From Harmothoe impar (taxonomy: Eukaryota > Annelida > Polychaeta > Phyllodocida > Polynoidae), in the NCBI GenBank assembly GCA_947462335.1, contig OX381710.1:37075204-37139203 (forward strand): a DNA stretch of 64,000 nucleotides, read 5' to 3'. Shown here piece by piece: positions 54,401-64,000 of the stretch. The notes below the pieces were generated by a model. The model was not told where the DNA came from and searched no databases. It saw only the letters and a program-made list of their open reading frames with translations. A program made the position numbers and the translations under genes. Position 1 is the stretch's first letter. The number at the start of each line of letters is the position of its first letter.

Positions 54401-57400
54401 CAACCAGTACAACAGCTACCTTAACTATTAAGACTCATCAGACAGAAAGACAACAATCTGACCCAGGATGTTAAAAAGTGAAAAAAGGAAAGTAGTAATA
54501 TAAATCTTGTCTTTTCTATGATTAACTATTTGGATGTTGTCTTATCTATAAAACGATATGTATCAAGTGTTGTTTGATGAATGCCATGTTTTTGGTATTC
54601 GTGATCTTACAGCATCAATTTTAATATTCACGTTATGTATTAGATAGATAACGACGAAATCAGGCATTTTCAACGTATTGAGTACACAATAATTATACCC
54701 TGGTTTTTACAGGGAACATAAAGACTTAAATTTCACCTATGTGAATATTGATAAAGAAATTAAATTTCAGCTTGAAAAGACACAAAACCAATACACCTAT
54801 AGCACACACGTCACTGATACAATACAACCGGTCACACACGCCACAATTTTACTATGAGTCATTTAGACTTCATAGATGCATGAATAGTTTTGTTTCGTTC
54901 AGTGTACTTAAGTCTAAAAAGGTTAGGCTTTGGTATACACATGTAATTCATGCATCTCGCGTTAGAGTATGTTTATGTTTGATTTTGTATGTTTTTTTTA
55001 TGTGCTCTGTCCTATATCAAAAGTTTATGTTCTGCCAAAATATTTTGCATCATTTCAGTATTAAATGACTTCGACCATGCGATTTCCGTCACATTCATTT
55101 TTATAATCTTATGACAGTCTACCTTCCATCTGCATTTTCTCTCCTTTCTTGCCTGAATTAAAGCAAACCATGTGTGTTATTCTCTGAGGAAATGTTTTGT
55201 TATTTACAGATGGCAGACAGCCCACCTCAGCTCTCTACTCTCACATCCACGCTCAATCCACACAAGGAGAGGCCATGCAAGTCACACATACGACCACAAG
55301 CCAATCTTAAGTGAAGAAAAGTGGTATCAACAAAGGAGGAGCATGAGATGCCAGCAGGATATGAGTAGAACTTCACAAACCACAGATGGTGCAGGTTTTG
55401 TGAGAGGTTGGGGCGGCCACCAGATACATATATCAGGTGTGGAAGGGTCAGGGTGAGGGGTGGTGATTTAATCAACTGTTAATGCGAAAGCAACAATTCA
55501 ACGATAACTCATGATATGCACAAAAAATATACATACCTGAAGTACCATGAATTGTGATGCATGTAAATGCTTTTAACTATCATTTCTACTTTGATCGGCA
55601 CATACTCTTCATTTTGTGCTAATTGATTTTTAGTTGGTCTTCTTTGATCATTTTATTGTGGCTTTTTCTTTTTGAATGATAGCAGCTCATTGCAACTTGG
55701 CCGTTGTGTGTGTGCTAATTACAGCTTTATTACCAATGCATGTACCGAACTGCCAGATATTTTCCCGAATGTAAACTAAGACTTACCTGTTTTGATAGCT
55801 GAAGTAGGTGGCGTCTCGTGGGATGGTGCACAACTGCTTGCCGTAACAACACAGAACCTGAGGGTGGAAGACATGCTTCCGGCCACAGCAGTAGCCTAGC
55901 GACTGCACCACGCTGTCAATCTCCTGTTCAAATACCTCGGCCAACTGAAAGTCAAGTAAACTATATACATCTTTGCACTTGTGAATGATTTCATGCGTGA
56001 AACTAGAAACGCCTACAATAGACTGTCTGATAGACTAAGTTGGCGATGTGATTGAAAAGGCTGTGCGAAAGAGAATTGTGTATCACTTTGTAGGTTGTAG
56101 AAATTGATAAACGTTTATTGACAAAAAAAAGAAGCGATATTACTGCATGGTTTACTGTTATCTTAAGTTTCCTCTCAACTGCCAGTGTATGTTTTCTGAT
56201 ACTTTGTCTTTCATGCCTCACCTTTGTGCTGCACGTATGCCTTACCTTTGTACAGTACTTGTATACGCGGGACGTCTTCCGGTTATACAGCCAGGCATTG
56301 TCGAACATTAGCCACACATCGTCCACATACTGCCAGGGGTCCGTGAACTGTCCTGAATCCAGCTTCTTCTTTATCGTTGACATGTCCATAGGACGCTTAA
56401 TGATATCAAAGTAATCCTGGAAACCATGAGAAACGTGGGAGTCAGTGATGAACTCCTTTGCCATTCTAGCTAGTATTAAAATCAAAATTATGTTAGTAAT
56501 TGTTTCATTGAAAAGAAATGCCCTCCCATAGAGAATTCCATGCAACGTCGAAAAATAAGTAGCCGTCCTCATTCCTAAATTAAAAGTGAAAGAAAAGTAA
56601 CCTATGAAGCTCTTTCCATGTAAAGAAATTCCTTCCCATATATAATTCCATCTGAGAAAAATAAATAGAAATCTTAGTTTATAGAAAAGGAGAAAAATAA
56701 GTAAACTAAAATATTAGGGTTGGGGGTTGGGTAGCTGTGTAAACTAGTATATAGAGGACATTAAATATATTCCCATTAAACAACAGACATGCGCAAGATT
56801 AATTATTTTCGGATCCTTACACTCACCGGGATCTGAAGTATAACAGGATCAACCGGTTGCCTGAATGGTATGGACTCTGGGTCTTGGCGATACAGCTTTT
56901 CCAGTGTTGGCATCAGCGCATTTCTCAATTCTTCTGGTGTGAACTCTGAAATACAAAAAATACCAATAATTTTAATATGAACATTAATGACACCTTTACA
57001 TCACCACCTAATCCAATTACCAGATATAACAGAAACATTTTAGTGAATGTTAACTGACTAGAATAAGGGTAAGTTCCCATGTACGTGTATAACCTGCGGG
57101 TTATAATGCGCGAATCAAACCTCCAGTAAGAGTTATCTGGGTGATGGTTATACGCGGCATGCAGGTTATAAGCTGGAATTTACAGTATTTTAAATAGGAG
57201 GACATCAAATTGGTCTGACAAATATAGTCTTCTGATTCTTACATCGTATCCATAGCTAGAACGGTAGTTTTGCCGACAAATGTACAAAATTCAAATTCGA
57301 TTATAATTATAGATACTCACGTTTCTTTTGTCGCGTCTTTGGATCCCTTGGGGATGGTGTTGATGGTGTAGATACAGGGACCACGGCTTTGCTGTCAGCA

Positions 57401-60400
57401 GAAGATGTTGGCATCGTCTTTCCATTAGTTGTACTCGAGTCGTGCTCTTCTTCCTTTTTACCCACTGACATACTGTTACTTTCTATATCGTCCATCATCT
57501 TCCCACCTTTACCACTACCACTACCACCCTTCCCACCAGACTCAGCGTTAGCTGATGACGACGAATCGTTCATAGCAGCATCCTCCACTGGCTCTGATTT
57601 GATCTCCTTCTTGATATCCTCTTCTTTGATTTCTTCCTTCATTTCCGCTTTGATGGATGAATCCACACTAGTACTGGGACCATTTTGAGTCTCAGTGGCA
57701 TCCATTGGTTCCGATTTGCCATTGGTGGGTTCAAGTTTGATTTCTTTCTTGGGCTCCACCTTGACACCATTGTCTGTTACACCTTTACCAGAAGCTGGTT
57801 GGAGGTTGGCCTGTCCAGGGGGAACGATCTGTGTGGGTTGCCCGGAAGCACCCTTTTGGGGCGTCCCAGGCTGTGATATTTGTTGTGGCACTTGGTTCTG
57901 TTGTGGCTGTGATGTTGGAGTCACAGATTGCGGTGGTTGTTGCAGTTGTTGTTGTTGCTGTGCCTGCTGCTGTTGCTGTTGTTGCTGCTGTAGCTGTGCT
58001 TGTTGTTGTTGCTGTGCCTGCTGCTGTTGCTGTGCCTGTTGCATAGACTGTAGCTGTTGCGACAGGCTCGTGGCTGGTGGTTGTTGCATCGGCTGCAGTG
58101 GTGATCCTAGTGACACTGGTTGGCTATTTTGACCTTCTGCTTTCTGCAGTGCCAAACGCAGCTGTTCCTGTGATTCCAAAAGAGCAGCACTCTGAAAAGG
58201 CAAAAGGTTGAACATCTATTACCAAAGGCTTCTCTGCTATACCTATAATTTTATCAACGTTATTTAAGTGAGTAACCCGAATCTGATACATTAAGTGAAC
58301 TCATGAGTGACTACTGATATTGTTGGTGAGATGGACTACCATTGCTTTGTACCAGTGACCGTGGTAAGTTTCATTGCATCTAGTCAGACGGCTCTAAAGG
58401 CAGAAGCTAGGTTCTGGCATTTAGTTTAATTATGTTTGTCTAATTTTTTCCAAGTTCAACACTATTTGGTAATCATTTCTACCTGTGCAACAGCGGTTGG
58501 GGCGTTCAACGGGTGGCGTTGCATATTCGGCATGTTGGGAATGCTTGGCCTCGTCATATTCGGCGGCATCGGTGATGTAGGTGGCATCTGAAAACTGTCA
58601 ACAGCTTGTCCCATATGAGGAGGACTCATCATACGTGGACTGAGCATTGAAGGTGGAAGCGGCCCATCTGAAAGATGCAAAACAACAAGAATCAATACAT
58701 TGCACAAAATGTTTATCACATTGACATTGAAATTACCTCTATTGATGCCAATTCCTTAGAAACATCTTCACAATTTACATACAGAATCCCATAATACCCC
58801 CCCCCCCCATACCCGTCCCGCCAACTGGACGCTTCCCATCTTAATACTCTACAGGAATTTTACAGCTTACCCCCATGGGCAATGCTTTACAGGAATTTTA
58901 CATACATATGAGCATAGAACCAATTTGCCAAAATTACTCACTTGTTGTGGGCCGTGGAGGTGGCTGCATTCCCGTGGCCGGAGGGACTTGCGTAGCTGGT
59001 CCAGGCACTGGTGCTCCACCTGCTTGCTGCAAACGCCGCTGTCGCTTATCTTCAAGTTCTTTTTGGATTTTGTAAATCTTCTCTGCCAGAAGGTGGTAGT
59101 ATTCCTCCTGTTATAGGAAAGAAATGAAACAATGAACTAATATTTCTACATCAAGGACTGCCTTATTCCGGCAAGAGAATGCCCCACTTCATGCAATCTA
59201 TAATCTCTGCACCTTTATGATGTTATAGTTTTATCTATTTTATCGATGTTTTGTTTTTGGTAAACTAGTACTTTGTACTAGTACCATTTACTTGTAGAAT
59301 ACTAAAATAGTAGAGACTTGTTTATTTGTGTGTTTTTTTAATATCTAATTTGCTACCATGAATTCAGCTGACGCCGTTCTGCCGTTCATGGCCAGTGGGG
59401 TGGTCGGTGAGGTATGAAGGGGTTTATCCCATTTGGCATATTTCAGCACCAATATCAAGAATACACGAAAGTCTTTCTGAACTCGTATTTTTAATACACG
59501 GGGACGGGACTTACTCTGCTATTCGCAGTTTCATACATGTCTCCTTCGACCTTCTTGGCGTAAGCGACTAGATTGTTCATCCGCCTATCTTTCAGGGCAG
59601 CAGGATCAGGGGTCGGGAATATGGCTTGAACTCTGCAAAACAAACAGAAATACATGGGTAACAATCATCTGTCAGTACAACAACACCAACTAAAGAGGAG
59701 GAAAATGGATTCAGTTCATGGACAACACTAAGTAAATTGGTTAAAAGGAAATACACGCTAGGAAGAGACAATGTAGGCTATGTTCACATCCGACCAACAA
59801 CATAACTTCAAACACACTTTATATCTTTAGGAGTCATTTGAAAAAAATGAAGAAAAGGCAAAAAAAAGAGCTGTCGCTAGTATCAGGTAACATGGATAGA
59901 CTAGAGATGGCTGATAGACGGTACATTGGCATGACTAACTGCGCGTTTACATGTTTGAAGTCAATTTTGTCCCTGAGGTGTAAACATAGCCGTGATACTC
60001 AAAATACAAATCATCGCAATAAAGTCTACGTCTGGAGTATAAATTAAGGGTTAGTTAACGTCTATGGGGTATATCTAAATTGATGCCAAGTTATATGCCA
60101 ATGTCACATAGTGTAAAAATGATAACCATCTAGTTGTCAAATAACTTAAGCTGCACACATGCATATATATATATATATATTGTTCTTTGAATCTTACCAT
60201 CACACAAAGCTGACAAGAAACACTAACTTACCAGTTACAGTAAAAAAAAAATTTAAAGCAAATTTGCGCCGTTTAGCAAGAATTTCAAGATGCATCTACC
60301 ACACACTTTGAAGGATCTCATTTCACTGAATATTGGTCACAATTTACAAAAATTTCCATAGAAATTTTGTGTACTCACAGTTTATGGACAGTAATATATC

Positions 60401-61295
60401 TACAAAGATACAAAACAGCATCTGGTTACTAGGCCCCACTGCCAAAAGCAGGGAGATTATGGAGGCACTAAATATCTATCATTTAACAACGAGTTCTAGC
60501 TAAGCTAGATGACACAGAGTGTCCGGTTGGGCGGGGGGTCTACTTTATCGGTTTCACTTCGCGTCTCAAGACTTAATTAAAAAGCAAGCTGAAGTTTACC
60601 TGTTTGTTTCAAGAATCACAGCAAAAATAATGAAACCAGAACTATTTAGGCTGTGATGATGTCTCAATGAATTTGGATGTCAAAGTACAGTACTCTACCA
60701 GGGCTCTATATTAAGATGTAATTTTCTACAACAGGACTAGTTTGTCCATCTGCCAAATTGTATTTTTGGAGGAAACCGATATTTACAAGGTTCCATAGTC
60801 AGAGAAACATGTTTATGCATGCAATTATCTTTACAGTTGATTATAAACTAGAAATTCCTCAAATTTAAAATACAACATGGGTACAGGATATTAATATAAA
60901 GCCCTGCATCGTCTTGTAGCTGGACCACATGGGCAATACTTACAATTTATGGACAAGGTGATTGCGCAGGTCCTGGGTCACGTGCTGGTGCCACTCCTTG
61001 GTGGGCCTGCTGGGTAGGGCTCCCCCGGAGAGGTTGTTTTCCGACATATGGTTGGTGTTTGCATTCGGCATCAAGTGTACCCCTAGAATCTGGGCAGCGG
61101 ACATCGGCGGTTGTCCGGGCATGCCAGGCATCAGGGGGTTGTTAATATTTGTGGGTAACTGGCCCATCTGAGAGGCGGCATTCAGCTGTGACTGTTGAGG
61201 CTGTGGCTGCTGTGGTGGTTGTGGCTGTGGCTGAGTCTGCTGTGGCTGTGGAAGAGCCACACCAGGCTGCCCAGGAGCTTGACTGACAAGCGCAC
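45786..61295 (-). CDS. CREBBP: CREB-binding protein/p300 histone acetyltransferase, 5'-partial (21 exons, about 2000 aa)
   Basis: Exons, minus strand: 61295-60944, 59632-59515, 59107-58942, 58667-58483, 58191-57321, 56945-56827, 56416-56246, 55944-55787, 54215-54135, 53750-53694, 53425-53348, 53159-53092, 52249-52102, 51766-51620, 51436-51323, 51047-50882, 50668-50453, 50228-50073, 49691-49410, 49071-47815, 46883-45786. All borders are GT-AG and phases agree. Domain order is that of animal CBP/p300: KIX, bromodomain, RING/PHD, HAT, ZZ, TAZ2, NCBD and a Gln-rich tail ending LSLFVDKL. The nuclear protein acetylates histones and transcription factors and bridges activators to the basal machinery. 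The first exon in the window begins mid-protein, so the TAZ1-coding exons lie right of 64000. Whether the single invertebrate gene should be called CBP or p300 is arbitrary. Confidence 0.96.
47526..47661. repeat. Large inverted repeat in the last CBP intron
   Basis: ATTAACCACAGCTTGCTG (47553-47570) is exactly reverse-complementary to 47609-47626, and pairing continues outward through TATGGTTATGAAA (47529) and TTTCATAACCAT (47638) with mismatches. A further pair, TTTAAACCACGGT and ACCGTGGTTTAAA, follows at 47660-47727. It probably represents one or two small foldback elements. Confidence 0.65.
47815..49071 (-). CDS. CREBBP: CBP exon: ZZ end, TAZ2, poly-Q linker and NCBD
   Basis: One 1257-bp exon encodes the end of ZZ ([17 protein letters not shown]), the whole TAZ2 zinc module ([20 protein letters not shown] through [19 protein letters not shown]), a linker with a 28-residue Gln run (48325-48408, mixed CAA/CAG), and the nuclear-coactivator-binding domain ([31 protein letters not shown]). 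Confidence 0.95.
49410..52249 (-). CDS. CREBBP: CBP exons: HAT domain and start of ZZ
   Basis: Seven exons encode [80 protein letters not shown] and [16 protein letters not shown]. Residues matching p300 Asp1399, Ser1400, Arg1410, Trp1436 and Tyr1467 (acetyl-CoA binding and catalysis) are all present. The loop coded by 50668-50453 and 50228-50073 is acidic/Ala-rich and then strongly Lys-rich, as in the autoinhibitory loop. Exon 49691-49410 ends in the ZZ finger ([20 protein letters not shown]). Confidence 0.95.
52761..52840. repeat. 12-bp microsatellite (CATAACCATAGT)
   Basis: Six or seven imperfect copies of CATAACCATAGT lie in the CBP intron between 52250 and 53091. A GTTAAATTCATGTA phrase occurs on both sides (about 52692 and 52850). 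Confidence 0.8.
53092..55944 (-). CDS. CREBBP: CBP exons: RING and PHD fingers
   Basis: Five short exons encode [20 protein letters not shown] with a Cys-rich RING-like segment ([35 protein letters not shown]), then the PHD CVDCQ-type cysteine pattern ([39 protein letters not shown]). This unit packs against and regulates the acetyltransferase core in vertebrate p300. Confidence 0.93.
56246..56945 (-). CDS. CREBBP: CBP exons: bromodomain
   Basis: Exons 56945-56827 and 56416-56246 encode [57 protein letters not shown] and [17 protein letters not shown]. The Asn of YNRK, which contacts acetyl-lysine in CBP/p300, is present. Confidence 0.95.
57321..58191 (-). CDS. CREBBP: CBP exon: poly-Q and SUMO-motif-rich repression region
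   Basis: This 871-bp exon encodes Gln runs interrupted by Ala, then a Lys/Glu-rich stretch with several psi-Lys-x-Glu sumoylation motifs (VKVE, IKLE, IKAE, IKEE, IKSE), followed by Ser/Gly-rich linker and [16 protein letters not shown] just before the bromodomain. It corresponds in position to the CRD1 repression domain of vertebrate p300. Confidence 0.88.
60944..61295 (-). CDS. CREBBP: CBP exon: Pro/Gln linker and start of KIX
   Basis: Encodes a Gln/Pro-rich linker ([16 protein letters not shown]), a short [20 protein letters not shown] segment, and then the KIX start [23 protein letters not shown] continues in exons 59632-59515 ([20 protein letters not shown]) and 59107-58942 ([20 protein letters not shown]). 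This three-helix module binds pKID of CREB and MYB. Confidence 0.93.
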
Positions 61296-61439
61296 CTGCA
61301 AGAGATTGTCGTCTTCAGTGTGCGGTCTCAGGGATGTGATTTGAAAATTGTCAGATGGTAGGAAAAAAATTATAGGCCCAAAAATGACTGAGAAGTTCCT
61401 GTTTTCAGTTGTTTCAAGCACAGCACATTTTCTTGTGCA

Positions 61440-63530
61440 GCATTGCGATACACCTGGGGGGCGGGAGAGGGTGGGGATGAAAACCTGAAAGCCTAATGCT
61501 GCATTTTGTTTGCGGGTTTTGGGGGGTATCCCCCCAAGAAAATTTAGAATGTCTAGCCTGGAAATGGTGCATTCTGATGCATTTTGGCACAAAATATAAT
61601 AGGGATCTGATCTCTATTTTCCAGCCTATTATAACTGTTTTTGGGAGGGAAATGTTCTGAAAAAAATTGAAATTCAAAACTTGAATTTGTGCAATTTGCT
61701 GCTTTTTGGAACAAAATATATGAAAGCTCAGGTCTTTATGTTTGGGACTGGAACCTTGTTTTGGGGGGAACAGTTTTAGACAATTTTGAAATTATAGATT
61801 GAAATGGTGCTATCTGCTGCTTTTTGGAACAGAATTTATTAAAGCATAGGTCTTTGTGTAAGCTCTCGGTCTGCAATGCACCCCAGCCCTATTCTCTGGG
61901 GCTGGAACTTTTCTTTTTGGAGGGAAAGGTTTTTAGAAAATTCTTAAAGTCTAGAATTGAAACTGTGCTATCTGCTGCTCTTTGGAACCAAATATATTAA
62001 AACATTATGAGTATATATTCTCTATGATTTGGCTGGAACCTTGTTTTTGGTAGTAAAGGTTTTGAGAAAATTTTGAAAGCCTAGACTTGAAAACTTGCAA
62101 TCTGATGCATTTTGGCAAATCAGGTCTGTATGTGTTCTCTATGATTTGGGCTTTTGTTGATACCACAAGTGAGCAAGCATCAACTATAGTTGATATCATG
62201 ATGGGCGAGCATGGACTATAGTTCAGACATGCAAACTCTGAAGAGCAAAAAATCCGAGCGCAAGATACATTTTGACGCAATATAATTATTATCTAGACTT
62301 GAAATATGGCATTCTGCTCAAAAATATAGTACAACTCAGATCTGTATTATCCAGCCTCTATGGGTCTTATCTTTTTTGAGGAAAGTTTTTGGGAAGATTT
62401 GACAATCTAGACCTGAAATGGTACATTCCATTTCCTTTTGGCTAATCTGTATTATGAAGCCTGTTTTTAGTGGATAATTTTTGGGACATTTGAAAATCTA
62501 GACCTGAAATGGTGCATTCTGGTGCATTTTGGCCAGAATTATATCAAAGCTTAGATCTGTATTAGCTAGCCTTTGCTTTATGATTGGCGATGGAACTTTG
62601 CTTTTTGCATGGAAAGGTCTTAGACATTTTTTTAAAATCTTGACTTGAAATGGTGCATTCTGGTGCATTTTGGCCAGAAATGTATCAAAGCCAAGATCTG
62701 TATTAGCCAGCCTTTATGCTTGGGGATGGAACTTTGTTTTTTGGATAGAAATTGTGAAATTCTTGACTTCAAATGATGCAATCCGATGCATTTTGGCATA
62801 TCTGGCATGTCTACCTCCCATCTTAAACCATCACTAAAATAGTGATGTGTTCAGTTGGCAATCACACGTCACAGCAGTACTACAACTAGGGGCGTGCTCC
62901 TCGAAGAAAATTTTGAAAATCAAGAAGGCAAATGGTGAAATTTGATGTACTTTGATCTTCTTGTCTGAGTGAGTATAGCAGGTTAATGCCACGTCATACA
63001 TAAGAATTTCTTGTCTGATGAAATTACAAGTCCCCCCCTACATAAAGGTGAACAGAGCTCTCATAGGATCTTGACGAATCACAAGGATGACCAATTTGGA
63101 GGGGGGAAAAAAATTGAGAAATTGGAGGAGTTTGCACGCCTGATGGTTTGTTCTCAAAGGTTTAATCATTCCAGGAGGGAGGTGGGGGGTTTGGCATAGC
63201 ATGTCTGCCCCCCTCCCCTTAATCCACCACTGAATGAGTTGTGTCCATTTGCAAATCACATGGCACAACAGTATTAGGAGGTTTGGGGGCATGCCCCCCA
63301 AGAAAATTTTGAAAACCAACGAGGCAACTGGTGCAATTTGATGCATTTCAGTATTCAGGTCTGAAGAATCAGGACTTCACTTTTTGGAGTAGGATTCTGT
63401 CTGGCAATTGAGTAGCAGACCCCCCCCCCCATTCTGAAAAAAAAATCTCATTGGATCTGGGAAAATCACGAGGGTCAACTTTTTAGCTCTATTTGGTAGG
63501 AAATCCTACCAAAGTAGGAGAAATCACATC
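61440..63530. repeat. Diverged satellite in the CBP intron upstream of the KIX exon
   Basis: Roughly 100-130 bp units with many substitutions share TCTAGACTTGAAATGGTGCA, TTCTGATGCATTTTGGC, and TTTTTGGGAGGGAAA or GGGGGCATGCCCCCCAAGAA followed by AATTTTGAAA. About 15 units can be followed. The reverse complement of the same unit builds the array at 23.6-24.6 kb. No CBP exon or other gene was found between 61296 and 64000. Confidence 0.7.
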
Positions 63531-64000
63531 CCTGGGTCTAGGTGTAATATAACGTACAAGCTTACTTTTTGCATCCTAATGCCTATGCCTTTCCTTCGAG
63601 TATATACAGTGTAGGTTAAATTGATGTGGACGCAGGCCAATTTTGATGCGACTGATTCGTATGCAGGCCATTTTCAATTTATACATGCCAATATGTCAAA
63701 TTTCAGTCTCTATATTGATGTTCACATTTAGATGCTGTTTTGATTGTGGTGACTGAACACTTTTTTTAATTTGTCAAATCAACCTATAATTTATATCTTT
63801 CTTAAATAGAATATTTCAAAACGTCGCTTCAAAAGCCAACATACAAAGTCATTTCGCCAGCACTGTATATACGTATCCTTTGCCTGTCCTGATCGCTCCA
63901 GTGCACCGCATAAATAATGTGTTTTTATATCTATATGTAATATCACTACTAAGGGTACAGGCACAGGACATACAATGACACCACGATCTATCATCCAAGT

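Noticed and set aside
59838..60047. 69-codon plus-strand frame in a CBP intron
   Set aside because: Composition is low complexity at the start (Lys-rich) and no similarity to a known protein is visible; it is probably chance.
45786..61295. CBP gene truncated and lacking TAZ1
   Set aside because: The first exon in the window starts with a proper acceptor in mid-protein and nothing upstream is coding to the edge; the missing part most simply lies beyond 64000.

Overview
This window is intron-rich animal DNA, most likely from a marine invertebrate. I cannot fix the phylum from sequence alone. The evidence is GT-AG introns, vertebrate-like CBP/p300 and ABHD18 proteins, and a dense load of small inverted-repeat transposons and a Penelope-like retroelement. 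Three genes are resolved exon by exon. A Maf-family nucleotide pyrophosphatase (similar to the N-terminal domain of vertebrate ASMTL) lies on the minus strand, 3460-14441, 6 coding exons, about 213 aa. An ABHD18-type alpha/beta-hydrolase lies on the plus strand, 26854-37085, 10 exon positions, about 484 aa. The 3' two thirds of a CREB-binding protein/p300 acetyltransferase lies on the minus strand, 61295-45786, 21 exons, about 2000 aa; its TAZ1-coding 5' part lies beyond the right edge.

Layout. 1-3459: probable 3' end of an unseen plus-strand gene (poly(A) signal near 1717), a TA-flanked MITE and a strong hairpin. 3460-18.5 kb: the Maf gene. Its introns hold a 128-bp tandem repeat organised in 385-bp trimers and rich in YY1-like motifs, a 5'-truncated non-LTR retrotransposon with an intact RT reading frame, and nested inverted-repeat elements; its 5' UTR intron holds a G-rich minisatellite. 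Around 18.48-18.58 kb: a compact ETS/YY1-type promoter with a splice donor on each strand facing outward, which I read as a bidirectional promoter for Maf and ABHD18. 18.6-26.8 kb: the ABHD18 5' UTR intron, holding a Penelope-like element with GIY-YIG domain and a diverged satellite. 26.8-39.6 kb: ABHD18 and its probable 3' UTR; the first coding intron holds a four-level transposon nest. 39.6-44.5 kb: intergenic repeats. 44.5-64 kb: CBP/p300, with a diverged satellite in the intron upstream of the KIX exon.

The most notable observation is that ABHD18 carries two alternative 90-bp versions of the exon that directly follows the catalytic nucleophile elbow (34058-34147 and 35128-35217). Both have good splice sites, the same phase, 19 of 30 identical residues and many synonymous differences, as expected for selected, mutually exclusive exons. 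Second is the transposon nest at 27-29 kb, for which related copies at 12-14 kb and 41-42 kb keep the uninserted arrangement.

All exon boundaries were placed by eye from GT-AG signals, reading-frame continuity and known family sequence; no searches were run.
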